DNA of 64,000 nucleotides from an uncultured Draconibacterium sp. (GTDB lineage Bacteria > Bacteroidota > Bacteroidia > Bacteroidales > Prolixibacteraceae). Made by a program: the position numbers and the translations under genes. The DNA lies in contig NZ_OY782038.1 of the NCBI RefSeq assembly GCF_963677575.1, positions 4,715,501 to 4,779,500 of the forward strand, read 5' to 3'. Shown here in pieces: positions 26,131 through 34,248 of this stretch (position 1 is the stretch's first letter; the number at the start of each line of letters is the position of its first letter). Under the pieces are notes generated by a model. That model saw only the letters and a list, made by a program, of their open reading frames with translations, made no database searches and was not told the DNA's origin.

Positions 26131-26607
26131 ATGGAAGAGCAGAATGAGAAATTTATGCGGGCCGCTATTGAGCTTGCTAAAAAGGGGATGGATGGTAATC
26201 ACGGTGGACCGTTTGGTGCCGTGGTGGTAAAGGACAATAAAATTATCGCAAAAGGATACAATCAGGTAACTTCATCAAACGATCCAACTGCACATGCTGA
26301 GGTAGTTGCGATACGGGAAGCGTGTAAGGCTTTGAATACTTTTCAACTGGAAGGATGTACGGTTTATACTTCATGTGAACCGTGCCCGATGTGTTTGGGG
26401 GCCATTTACTGGGCTCGCCCCGACAAGGTTGTTTTTGGAGCGACTAAGCAGGATGCGGCAAGAGCTCAGTTCGACGACCAGTTTATTTACGATGAACTGG
26501 AAAAGGAACTCGATCGGCGACACATACAATTTGAAAATATGATGCGCAAAGAAGCCCGCGAGGTTTTTGACGCGTGGAGTAAAAAGGAGGATAAAAAGGA
26601 GTATTAA
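26131..26607 (+). CDS. guaD: Guanine deaminase (cytidine-deaminase fold)
   Basis: A 158-residue zinc deaminase that turns guanine into xanthine and ammonia in the cytoplasm. Zinc ligands are His55 (in TAHAEVVAIREAC), Cys85 and Cys88 (in SCEPCPMC), with Glu57 as the proton shuttle. The stretch MCLGAIYWARPDKVVFGATK and the C-terminus with an aromatic and acidic tail (FDDQFIYDEL, ending KKEY) match the GuaD branch of the family rather than tRNA adenosine deaminase TadA. Length is normal. It appears monocistronic; the downstream regulator begins 65 bases later. Confidence 0.88.
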   Translation: MEEQNEKFMRAAIELAKKGMDGNHGGPFGAVVVKDNKIIAKGYNQVTSSNDPTAHAEVVAIREACKALNTFQLEGCTVYTSCEPCPMCLGAIYWARPDKVVFGATKQDAARAQFDDQFIYDELEKELDRRHIQFENMMRKEAREVFDAWSKKEDKKEY

Positions 26608-26672
26608 CAGTGTCTTCTTTCCAAAGTGTTTTGTAAAAAGCTACTCAGCGATATTTTTCTTATTTTTATTCC

Positions 26673-27662
26673 ATGACCGGCGAAAAAAATCAGGATCAAA
26701 ACAAGCGAACCGAAGAGCTGGAGCAAGAGCTTTCGAAACTAAAGCTTGAACTCGAGAATTCCAGATTCCAGGAAGAGCAGGAGCGGGAAAAGCGTTTGTT
26801 TTACCAGCTAATTGCCGAGTTCGCTTTTGCCTGGGAGTTGTGGTTTGAACCAAGCGGCAAGATAAAATATTGTTCGCCCTCGTGTTCCGATCTTACAGGA
26901 TATACCGCAAATGAGATCATCACTTCGCCGGGAATAGCTGCGTTGCTGGTTTACGATGCCGATAAAGAGAAGTACCGTAGCTTTTTAACCGGAGCTTTAA
27001 ATCAAACCCTGGTTAACCAAACCCTCGAATTTCGTGTGCTTACGCGTACCAAGCAGTTGCGGTGGTTTATGATGAATGTGCGCGGTGTGTACGATAAATT
27101 TGGAAAGTATTTGGGGATTAGGGCGTCGGTGTTGGATATAAGCCGCCTGAAACAAGCCATGGGTCATATCTCTGAACTGGAGCGGACAAAAGAATTCGAC
27201 AGCAGAAATAAACAACGCTTGCAAACCGAGCTGGAAATGAAAGATCGCGAACTGGTTTCATTTCTATTGCAACTGTCTCAGAAAAATGAGTTGTTGAATA
27301 AAGCGGTTCATTTGTTGCAGTCGGATGAGGCAACTAAATCGAAAAAAGCAACTTTGCTTGTTCAACAGCTAAAAGAATTATTGGAAGCTAATGCCGTTCA
27401 GCCGGTAGACTGGTCGATGGTGGAGAACCAGGTGGAAAAAATACATCCGGGATTTCTCGATCGTTTGAAAAAACGACATCCTGTGGTTTCGATCAACGAC
27501 AAAAAGTTGTGTTCCTATATTCGCTTGGGCTTGTCGAGCAAAGAAATTGCCGGTCTTCTGAATATTACTTCCAAAAGCGTGGAAATCTCGCGCGTACGAT
27601 TGCGTAAAAAACTGGGAATTTCATCTAAAACTCGTCTGGTAAATTATCTCGAAAATATATGA
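26673..27662 (+). CDS. PAS-domain LuxR-type transcriptional regulator
   Basis: A 329-residue regulator. Residues 8-40 form a charged coiled coil, followed by a PAS domain (YQLIAEFAFAWELWFEPSG, YCSPSCSDLTGY, closing in RASVLDISRLKQ), a second coiled region and a C-terminal LuxR helix-turn-helix: LCSYIRLGLSSKEIAGLLNI, then SVEISRVRLRKKLGI. No receiver domain or kinase is present, so it is a one-component sensor. Several Bacteroidota proteins have this PAS-coil-LuxR plan. The ligand is unknown. It may control itself or the DUF4954 gene downstream (inference from position only). Confidence 0.85.
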   Translation: MTGEKNQDQNKRTEELEQELSKLKLELENSRFQEEQEREKRLFYQLIAEFAFAWELWFEPSGKIKYCSPSCSDLTGYTANEIITSPGIAALLVYDADKEKYRSFLTGALNQTLVNQTLEFRVLTRTKQLRWFMMNVRGVYDKFGKYLGIRASVLDISRLKQAMGHISELERTKEFDSRNKQRLQTELEMKDRELVSFLLQLSQKNELLNKAVHLLQSDEATKSKKATLLVQQLKELLEANAVQPVDWSMVENQVEKIHPGFLDRLKKRHPVVSINDKKLCSYIRLGLSSKEIAGLLNITSKSVEISRVRLRKKLGISSKTRLVNYLENI

Positions 27663-27821
27663 TATTAGGTAGGTGTTTGATTGTTTTATTTTGTCTGTAA
27701 TGTAATTGTGTATCTTAAAATATATATAATCAATGATATAAAGTTAAATTGTTAGGTTGTGTGGTGAGTATGGTATGTAATTGTTAGGTTGAATTAGGCT
27801 GCGGTGTAGCCTTTTTTGCCA

Positions 27822-27829
27822 TAACTTTG
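27822..27829 (+). promoter_or_regulatory. -7 box upstream of the DUF4954 gene
   Basis: TAACTTTG matches TAnnTTTG and lies 20 bases before the start codon. No convincing -33 TTTG is seen at the usual distance. Confidence 0.45.
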
Positions 27830-27849
27830 GTTCTCTAAATAGTCCACTT

Positions 27850-29877
27850 ATGACACAATTCACAGAAAGCAATTACCGAAATCTACATGACGAAGAGATA
27901 GGACAGCTTGTTCACCAGGGATGTTCTTCTTCTGATTGGAGTTTAATAAAAGTTTCGCGCGATTTTATTCCTGATTGTATTGAGAACAGCAAGTTTTCAG
28001 GTCGTATCCGCTTAAACAGTTTTTCCGGATCGGTGAAGCTGATCGGAGGAATTACCTTTAAAACGGGTATTTACAATGCATGGCTTCACAACTGCGAGGT
28101 TGGGAAAAATGCCTTAATTCATAATGTTCGCAGTTATATTGCCAATTACCGGATAGAGGAGAATGTGGTTATTCATAACATAACTACTTTAGCTGTTGAT
28201 GGCGAAACGTCGTTTGGTAATGGGGTAGTTGTTGAAGCAATTAATGAAGGCGGCGGTCGTGAAATTCCTATTTATGATTATCTCTCGACCCACGTTGCCT
28301 ACATGATGTCGTTATACAGACACCGTCCTGAAGTAGTACGCTCTCTTAAGAGTATGGTTGCCGAATACACGAAATATGTAAGCAGTGAGATTGGAGTAAT
28401 CGGTGCCGATTCAAAAATACTGAATTGTAATACCATTTTCAATATTAAAACAGGGCCGGCGACCATAGTCGATGGTGCAAAAAAATTACACAATGGAAGC
28501 ATTAATAGTAATTACGAAGCACCGGTAATGATTGGTGAGGGAGTAATTATGGATAACTTTATTGTAAGTTCAGGATCGAAAATTGCAGACGCCACGTTGG
28601 TTTCGAAATGTTTCATTGGGCAGGGATGTATTTTAGATAAACATTATTCGGCTGAAAATTCACTGTTCTTTGCCAATTGTCAGGGATTTCACGGTGAGGC
28701 TTGTTCAATCTTTGCCGGTCCGTACACGGTTACACACCACAAATCAACTTTGCTGATTGCCGGTATGTTTTCATTCCTAAATGCCGGCAGTGGATCGAAT
28801 CAAAGTAACCATTTGTACAAGCTCGGACCAATTCACCAGGGAATTATGGAGCGCGGGGCAAAAACCACCAGCGATTCGTATTTGCTGTGGCCGTCGCGTA
28901 TTGGTGCATTTTCGCTGGTAATGGGGCGCCACTACAAACATTGCGATACTACTGATTTTCCTTTTTCGTACCTGATTGAGAGTAAGGATGAAAGTATTCT
29001 GGTTCCGGGTATCAACCTAAAAAGTATTGGAACCATTCGCGATACACAAAAGTGGCCAAAACGCGATAAACGAACTGATTCGAACCTACTAGACCTGATT
29101 AATTTTAATCTGCTGAGTCCGTATACAATCGATAAAATGATGAAAGGTCGTGAGAAATTACTGGATCTGCAAAAGTCTTCAAAAGATAGAGATGAGGCCT
29201 ATAGTTACGATCGAATGAAAATAGAGAGGCATGCACTCGACCGGGGAATTCAGTTGTACGAAATGGCTATCTGGAAGTTTTTGGGAAATTCGTTAATCAC
29301 GCGTCTGAATGGTACGGAGTATAATACGGCAACTGATATTCAAAAGGTCCTTCAGCCCGATATGAAATTTGGAAAAGGATACTGGGTAGACCTGGCCGGG
29401 ATGATCTGTCCTTTTGAGGCCTTGGATCAGTTGTTGCAGTCGATAGAAAATGGATCGTTACAGTCGCTTGAAGAAGTGAATTCGGCATTGGCAACGATGC
29501 ATAAAAATTATTACAATTTTGAATGGACCTGGGCAGTAGACGTGCTTGAAAGTTTTTATGGAAAAAGTATTTCCGAATTTGAGGCGTCGGATGTGATAAC
29601 TATTGTAAAGAAATGGAAAGAAAGTGTACTGGGTATTGATCGCTTTTTATATGAAGATGCACGGAAAGAATTTTCGATGAGTAAAATGACCGGGTTTGGT
29701 GTTGATGGTAAGAATGGAGCACGTGAACTTGATTTTACTGAAGTGCGCGGCGAATTTGAAGATAATGATACCGTGAAAGAAATTAAGGAACACATGGAGA
29801 AAAAGGAACGACTCGGCAGCCGGGTTATTAAACAAATGATGCAGGTGCGGGAAAGTAAGCTAATAGTTGAAAATTAG
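27850..29877 (+). CDS. DUF4954 family left-handed beta-helix protein
   Basis: A 675-residue protein resembling the DUF4954 proteins of Bacteroidota. The N-terminal 400 residues contain hexapeptide-type repeats with spaced Ile/Val positions (for example IGEGVIMDNFIVSSGSKIA, LVSKCFIGQGCILD), as in left-handed beta-helix acyl- and nucleotidyl-transferases such as LpxA or GlmU. The C-terminal 250 residues are alpha-helical. No signal peptide, so cytoplasmic. The function of the family is not established. glmS lies 117 bases downstream on the same strand, so a link with amino-sugar metabolism is possible but unproven. Confidence 0.78.
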   Translation: MTQFTESNYRNLHDEEIGQLVHQGCSSSDWSLIKVSRDFIPDCIENSKFSGRIRLNSFSGSVKLIGGITFKTGIYNAWLHNCEVGKNALIHNVRSYIANYRIEENVVIHNITTLAVDGETSFGNGVVVEAINEGGGREIPIYDYLSTHVAYMMSLYRHRPEVVRSLKSMVAEYTKYVSSEIGVIGADSKILNCNTIFNIKTGPATIVDGAKKLHNGSINSNYEAPVMIGEGVIMDNFIVSSGSKIADATLVSKCFIGQGCILDKHYSAENSLFFANCQGFHGEACSIFAGPYTVTHHKSTLLIAGMFSFLNAGSGSNQSNHLYKLGPIHQGIMERGAKTTSDSYLLWPSRIGAFSLVMGRHYKHCDTTDFPFSYLIESKDESILVPGINLKSIGTIRDTQKWPKRDKRTDSNLLDLINFNLLSPYTIDKMMKGREKLLDLQKSSKDRDEAYSYDRMKIERHALDRGIQLYEMAIWKFLGNSLITRLNGTEYNTATDIQKVLQPDMKFGKGYWVDLAGMICPFEALDQLLQSIENGSLQSLEEVNSALATMHKNYYNFEWTWAVDVLESFYGKSISEFEASDVITIVKKWKESVLGIDRFLYEDARKEFSMSKMTGFGVDGKNGARELDFTEVRGEFEDNDTVKEIKEHMEKKERLGSRVIKQMMQVRESKLIVEN

Positions 29878-29993
29878 TGGGAAGTATTCTCCCTCATTCC
29901 CTCTTTACGCGTAGAGAGGCACAATCAGGGTGAGTTATCACGGTTTAATTTTATGTTTTGCTTTTGGAGAAAGAATAAATATAGAAAAGGATT

Positions 29994-31832
29994 ATGTGTG
30001 GAATAGTAGGATATATTGGCCATCAGAAAGCATTTCCGATTTTGATCGGTGGGCTAAAACGATTAGAATACCGAGGGTATGATTCGGCGGGAGTGGCCTT
30101 GTTAAATGGCTCGCTCGAGAACTATAAAAAGAAAGGAAAGGTTTCGGATCTTGAAGATTTTGTTGCCGGCAAAACAAATGACGGAGCCGTTGGAATTGGG
30201 CACACCCGTTGGGCAACGCATGGCGAACCCAGCGATAAAAATGCACATCCACATGTGTCTATGAATGGTCATTTTTCAATTGTGCACAATGGTATAATCG
30301 AGAATTATGCGCAACTGAAACGCGATTTGGAGGCTCACGGATACACTTTTGAAAGTGATACTGATACCGAGGTGTTGGCTAATCTGATCGAGTATTTTTA
30401 TTTGCAGGATAAAGAAATGTCATCGGAAGCTGCGGTGCAACTGGCTTTGTCGAAAGTAGTTGGAGCATACGGAATTGCAGTGCTTTGTAAAAAGGAAAGT
30501 GAGAAAATTGTAGTTGCCCGAAAAGGCAGCCCGCTTGTGGTTGGACTGGGTAGCGGCGAATATTTTATTGCCAGCGATGCTTCGCCCATTGCGGAATACA
30601 CCAACCAGGTGATTTACCTGAACGACGAAGATATTGCCATTTTGCAGAAAGATGGTTTTACTTTAAGTAATGTTCAGAATAATCCGGTTTCGTTAAAGAT
30701 TAGTAATATTGATATGGAAATCGGGGCGTTGGATAAAGGCGATTACGATTATTTTATGCTCAAGGAAATTCACGAGCAACCAAAAACCATTGAAGAAACT
30801 TTTCGTGGACGATTACAAAATGATTATTCAGAAATTGTGCTTGGAGGGCTGTTGAATGTTTTTCCAAAAATCGAGGCCGCGAAGCGGATTGTTATCATTG
30901 GTTGCGGAACATCGTGGCATGCCGGGCTGATTGCCGAATACTTGTTTGAAGAATATGCGCAGGTTTCGGTTGAAGTAGAATATGCTTCAGAGTTTCGTTA
31001 CCGGAAGCCGGTGTTGTCTTCTGAAGATGTGGTAATTCTTATCAGTCAGAGTGGTGAAACTGCGGATACGTTGGCAGCTTTGGAACTGGCTAAATCAAAA
31101 GGGGCAACTGTACTCGGAATTTGTAATGTGGTGGGATCAACCTTGTCGCGCGAAACCGAGGCCGGTGTTTATACCCATGCCGGTGTTGAAATTGGTGTGG
31201 CATCGACAAAAGCATTTACCGCACAGGTTACGGTGCTTACGATGATAGCCCTGAAGTTGGCTAAACGCAAAGGAACCATCAGCGACGGCGACTATAAAAT
31301 GCTGGTTAAAGAGCTGGCCGAAATCCCTGAAAAAGGACGGGCAATTCTGGAAGATGGAGAAAAAATCAAGAACATTGCAAAGAAATACCATGAGGCCGTA
31401 AATGCACTTTACCTAGGGCGCGGTTATCTTTTTCCGGTAGCGCTTGAAGGGGCTTTGAAGTTGAAAGAGATCTCTTATATTCACGCTGAAGGTTATGCGG
31501 CAGGCGAGATGAAACACGGGCCAATTGCGCTGGTTGATAATAATTTGCCCGTTGTTGTTGTGGCTCCTCAGGACGATTATTACGAAAAAGTGGTGAGCAA
31601 TATTCAGGAGGTGAAAGCCCGGAAGGGAAATGTAATTGCCGTTGTTACCGAGGGTGATAAGGGATTAAAAGAAATGGTAAACGATAGTATTGAAATACCA
31701 AAATCGCATCCGGCGGTGGCGCCCTTACTGGCAGTAATTCCCTTGCAGTTGCTGGCCTATCATATTGCTTTGCTAAAGGGGTGTAATGTCGATCAGCCGC
31801 GTAATTTGGCCAAATCGGTTACAGTGGAGTAG
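29994..31832 (+). CDS. glmS: Glutamine-fructose-6-phosphate aminotransferase
   Basis: A 612-residue enzyme making glucosamine-6-phosphate from fructose-6-phosphate and glutamine, the first step to UDP-GlcNAc for wall and lipopolysaccharide. Cys2 of MCGIVGYIGHQ is the glutaminase nucleophile once Met is removed; the glutaminase domain shows RLEYRGYDSAG, GHTRWATHG and HNGIIENY. Two SIS domains follow (GCGTSWHAG, SQSGETADTL, GRGYLFPVALEGALKLKEI), and the C-terminus DQPRNLAKSVTVE is the usual one. Full length. No glmS ribozyme-like leader is visible in the 116-base upstream gap. Confidence 0.97.
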   Translation: MCGIVGYIGHQKAFPILIGGLKRLEYRGYDSAGVALLNGSLENYKKKGKVSDLEDFVAGKTNDGAVGIGHTRWATHGEPSDKNAHPHVSMNGHFSIVHNGIIENYAQLKRDLEAHGYTFESDTDTEVLANLIEYFYLQDKEMSSEAAVQLALSKVVGAYGIAVLCKKESEKIVVARKGSPLVVGLGSGEYFIASDASPIAEYTNQVIYLNDEDIAILQKDGFTLSNVQNNPVSLKISNIDMEIGALDKGDYDYFMLKEIHEQPKTIEETFRGRLQNDYSEIVLGGLLNVFPKIEAAKRIVIIGCGTSWHAGLIAEYLFEEYAQVSVEVEYASEFRYRKPVLSSEDVVILISQSGETADTLAALELAKSKGATVLGICNVVGSTLSRETEAGVYTHAGVEIGVASTKAFTAQVTVLTMIALKLAKRKGTISDGDYKMLVKELAEIPEKGRAILEDGEKIKNIAKKYHEAVNALYLGRGYLFPVALEGALKLKEISYIHAEGYAAGEMKHGPIALVDNNLPVVVVAPQDDYYEKVVSNIQEVKARKGNVIAVVTEGDKGLKEMVNDSIEIPKSHPAVAPLLAVIPLQLLAYHIALLKGCNVDQPRNLAKSVTVE

Positions 31833-31854
31833 TTTGAAATGGGTCGATAATAAT

Positions 31855-32000
31855 GCCGGACAGCCGGGCTTTCCGCTCTACCTCTTTTGTCAAGCTTGGT
31901 TTTTGTAAACGGTACGTGGGCTCCTTTCATCCGCCTCCATCCGTTAACAAAAACTTTGCGCTTGTCTGCAACAGGGTGCCGCTTCTATCCCTGCCGGGAT
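31855..32000. repeat. Degenerate interspersed element with inverted CCGGG arms
   Basis: Begins with GCCGGACAGCCGGGCTTTCC and ends with CTATCCCTGCCGGGATTCCG, with the inverted words GTTTTTGTAAACGG and CCGTTAACAAAAAC inside, so the stretch can fold on itself. It does not code and looks like an interspersed repeat. Confidence 0.5.
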
Positions 32001-32010
32001 TCCGTTTTAA

Positions 32011-32058
32011 CGAATAAAGGATTCCATCTCTTTAAAAAAGATGGAATCCTTCCAGTTA
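32011..32058. repeat. 48-bp hairpin repeat, copy 1
   Basis: Arms AAGGATTCCATCT and AGATGGAATCCTT (13 perfect pairs) around a CTTTAAAAA-type loop, preceded by CGAATA and followed by CCAGTTA. A second copy at 32538-32584 is the same except for one loop A, including the flanking words, so the two are direct repeats of a hairpin. Confidence 0.85.
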
Positions 32059-32097
32059 CAAATGTTTACTGGCAGTAATTCCGGAGATTATGTACTC

Positions 32098-32360
32098 AGC
32101 ATTTTTTTGGCTTCCTGCAATGGTGCAGCAAACAAGCCAACAAGTTTTTTTGCCTGTTGCAACCGTGCGACAGGCCAGCCAAACTATTTTCTTGCTTGCT
32201 GCAATCGTGCGGCATACCAGCCAATAAGTTTATTTGCTTCCTGCAGCCGTGCAACAGCCAAGCCAATAAGTTTTTTTGCCTGCTGCAGCTGTGCAACAAG
32301 CCAGCCAACAAATTTTTTTGCTTGCCGCAGCGCTGCAACAAGCGAGCCAACAAGTTTGCT
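32098..32360. repeat. Tandem array of about six 42-bp units
   Basis: Units of about 42 bases begin near TTTTTTTGCCTG and run to AGCCAACAAG, starting near 32102, 32145, 32187, 32229, 32270 and 32312. Units differ at several positions but keep length, so the frame stays open on both strands; translated on the plus strand (32041-32391) they would give 14-residue repeats such as FFACCNRATGQPNY. Each unit also holds an imperfect hairpin (CCTGTTGCA / TGCGACAGG in the second unit). No start context or signal peptide supports a protein, so I read this as a minisatellite or structured-RNA array. Confidence 0.75.
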
Positions 32361-32450
32361 GGCTAATTACACGGCTGCAGGAAACCTGTAATCAGTGAGT
32401 TACAAAGGTGTGCGAAATTATTTGGTTCTCGGAACACCGTGTGTGGCAAG

Positions 32451-32512
32451 GCACAGGGGCTAAAGCCCCGTTTAGAGGGCTTGTGTTTATAAAGCCGGGC
32501 TTTAGCCATTGT
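32451..32512. repeat. GGCTAAAGCCC / GGGCTTTAGCC palindromic element
   Basis: GGGGCTAAAGCCCC is itself a hairpin, and the outer words CACAGGGGCTAAAGCCC and GGGCTTTAGCCATTGTG form a larger imperfect inverted repeat around a loop of about 25 bases. Interspersed-palindrome type, lying between the tandem array and the second hairpin copy. Confidence 0.6.
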
Positions 32513-32537
32513 GTATCTCATTAACAATAAAAATATG

Positions 32538-32584
32538 CGAATAAAGGATTCCATCTCTTTAAAAAGATGGAATCCTTCCAGTTA
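32538..32584. repeat. 47-bp hairpin repeat, copy 2
   Basis: Second copy of the hairpin at 32011-32058, differing by one A in the loop. Together the copies frame about 480 bases that include the 42-bp tandem array and the palindrome at 32451-32512. Confidence 0.85.
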
Positions 32585-32754
32585 ATCAAATCCTGAATTG
32601 GGAGAGAGATAAATACCGGAAACAACAATTATAACGTAATATTCTGTTCGGTTAACGATGTTACAGGGGCGGTGGTCGATAAAATTAGAAGCATAAAATC
32701 ATTTGCGTAACTTTACTATCAGATTATTTATTGACTTTTAAACCTGTTTTATAG

Positions 32755-33282
32755 ATGAACGGCAAAATAGCAATACCCAAAAAGTTCTATTTTATCTTGT
32801 TTGCTTCGGTTATTGCTATTTGCCTTTTTTCGTTTACCATTGGCCGCGAACTTTATGCCGGCAAAACAGAAAGTATTTTCTCGTTCGGATTAATCCATTT
32901 TTCAGGCTACCTGTTCTTTTTGCTTATGCCGGTTGAGCTGGCTTTTATTTATTATTTGCCCTATTACTCCGGCTTAAACCTGATTGCAACAGCAATGGCC
33001 ACGGCAATTGCTGCGCAGTGTATCGATTATATAATTGGGCGCTTGTTGCGTCCGAATAAAATTATTGAACTAATGGGGCAGAAGCGAATTGAAAAAGCCG
33101 AGCGCAAAATTCAGCAATACGGAATGCTAACCATATTTGTGTTTAACCTGTTCCCGCTTTCATCGCCAATAATAGCCCTTGCTGCCGGAATGTTGCGATA
33201 TAATTTCAGGCGTTTTTTGTTAGTAAGCACACTGGGGCTTTTGCTAAAATACCTTGTTATTTATTTTGTATTTAAAGGTTAA
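32755..33282 (+). CDS. Small VTT/DedA-like membrane protein
   Basis: A 175-residue membrane protein with about four to five hydrophobic segments. The C-terminal half has the pattern of VTT (DedA/SNARE-associated) proteins: a charged amphipathic stretch RIEKAERKIQQYGMLTIFVF, then NLFPLSSPIIALAAGMLRYNFRRFLL. DedA proteins are lipid or undecaprenyl-phosphate flippases, but this one is short and the first conserved region is weak, so the substrate is not assigned. It stands alone between two repeat-rich gaps. Confidence 0.7.
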   Translation: MNGKIAIPKKFYFILFASVIAICLFSFTIGRELYAGKTESIFSFGLIHFSGYLFFLLMPVELAFIYYLPYYSGLNLIATAMATAIAAQCIDYIIGRLLRPNKIIELMGQKRIEKAERKIQQYGMLTIFVFNLFPLSSPIIALAAGMLRYNFRRFLLVSTLGLLLKYLVIYFVFKG

Positions 33283-33284
33283 CG

Positions 33285-33520
33285 AGTTGCAAGTTACAAG
33301 CTGCGAGTCACTAGCTTCCAGTATCCAGTATCTAGTATTCCGTATTAAGGCAAAAGGCAAAAGTAAAAAGGCAAAAGGATTGCAGGTATCGAGCATCCAA
33401 CATCAAGTCAAAAAGTCAAAAGTCAAAAGGCAAAAAAAGATTACAAGCATCAAGTATCCAGCATCCAACATCCAGTATCTAGCATCCAGTATCAAATCCC
33501 CACAATATTGTGCTATTTTC
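33285..33520. repeat. Word-like quasi-repeat block (CCAGTATCCAG, AAAAGGCAAAAG)
   Basis: A run of short near-repeats: TTCCAGTATCCAGTATCTAG, GGCAAAAGGCAAAAG, GTCAAAAAGTCAAAAGTC, then ATCAAGTATCCAGCATCCAA and CATCCAGTATCTAGCATCC. The phrases are imperfect, not a fixed-period tandem repeat. An ORF can be read through but has no coding character. The same words occur at 17410-17446. Confidence 0.65.
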
Positions 33521-33594
33521 AGAAGTGCAGTGTTTAGCCTGTTGTTTGGATCACCTGAAAAATCCGGTGGCTTAATTTAGAAATTGACAATAAT

Positions 33595-33995
33595 TTCATG
33601 CCTGCCGGCGGCCTTCATTTTTGTCTTACCCCAAAAACGAAGCAAAAAACGCAAGGCTGCTTTTGGTCACTACCCTGCGTTTTTATAAAACCCAAGTTCG
33701 GACGGGTGATCTCCTCGTCTACTCGGAGCTTCCCGCTCTCACTACGGTTTTATTTTAACTCCGGGCAACGACCAAAAGAGGCCGTCCTCTTAAGCAACGT
33801 CACTGCATCGGAGCAGGGCCTCGGCCGGTGAGCCGGAAAACAAGTGGTGACGACGTAAAAAAATTACTGCTGTTTGAGGAGGTACGACGAGTTCAGTAAT
33901 TTTAGTCGGCATCGCGTAGCTTTTCCGAGAGAGGCGGTCGCAGCCTTGGGTTTTCTGTCTATCTCTTTGGGCTAAGCCAAAGAGTAGAATCCGGC
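33595..33995. repeat. GC-richer degenerate block, probably an interspersed repeat or element remnant
   Basis: Base composition is visibly higher in G+C than in the surrounding spacer, from GCCGGCGGCC near 33604 to GGGCTAAGCCAAAGAG near 33970. A 77-codon frame at 33598-33831 opens on the plus strand but has no family resemblance I can name and no ribosome binding site. Short inverted words occur (for example GCCTCGGCCGGTGAGCCGG). I take it as a non-coding repeat or decayed element. The remaining gap to fabD holds nothing else I can name. Confidence 0.45.
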
Positions 33996-34190
33996 TGATA
34001 AGCCAAAAGAATGTTGCTTATTTCTGGTAGCTTTTATTCAATATTGAAACTTCTGGGTGAGGTATTTTTTCTTCTCCACCTACTCTTTAATGTGATCCTG
34101 TTGTTTTCCTAACTCTCGACCCAAATAACCCGATGTTCGATTCTGTTTCATAAATTTTGTCAAATTATTGGCAATGGTGCACAAAAGGAT

Positions 34191-34219
34191 TTTGTCCTTA
34201 TAAATTTAGTGTAACTTTG
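34191..34219 (+). promoter_or_regulatory. Promoter of fabD
   Basis: TTTG at 34191-34194 (-33) and TAACTTTG at 34212-34219 (-7, TAnnTTTG) with a 17-base spacer, 30 bases before the fabD start. Confidence 0.6.
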
Positions 34220-34248
34220 CCGCCGGATTTTTAAAAAACTAAAAAATT

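Noticed and set aside
29878..29993. glmS ribozyme
   Set aside because: The leader is only 116 bases with no conserved ribozyme core visible.
32098..32360. CRISPR array
   Set aside because: Units are continuous and similar along their length with no unique spacers between conserved repeats, and no cas gene is near.
32096..32391. Cys-rich repeat proteins readable on both strands over the tandem array
   Set aside because: The frames stay open only because the unit is 42 bases, a multiple of three; no start context, no signal peptide, and both strands are equally open.
33598..33831. 77-codon frame as a gene
   Set aside because: No ribosome binding site or family resemblance; lies in a degenerate GC-richer block.
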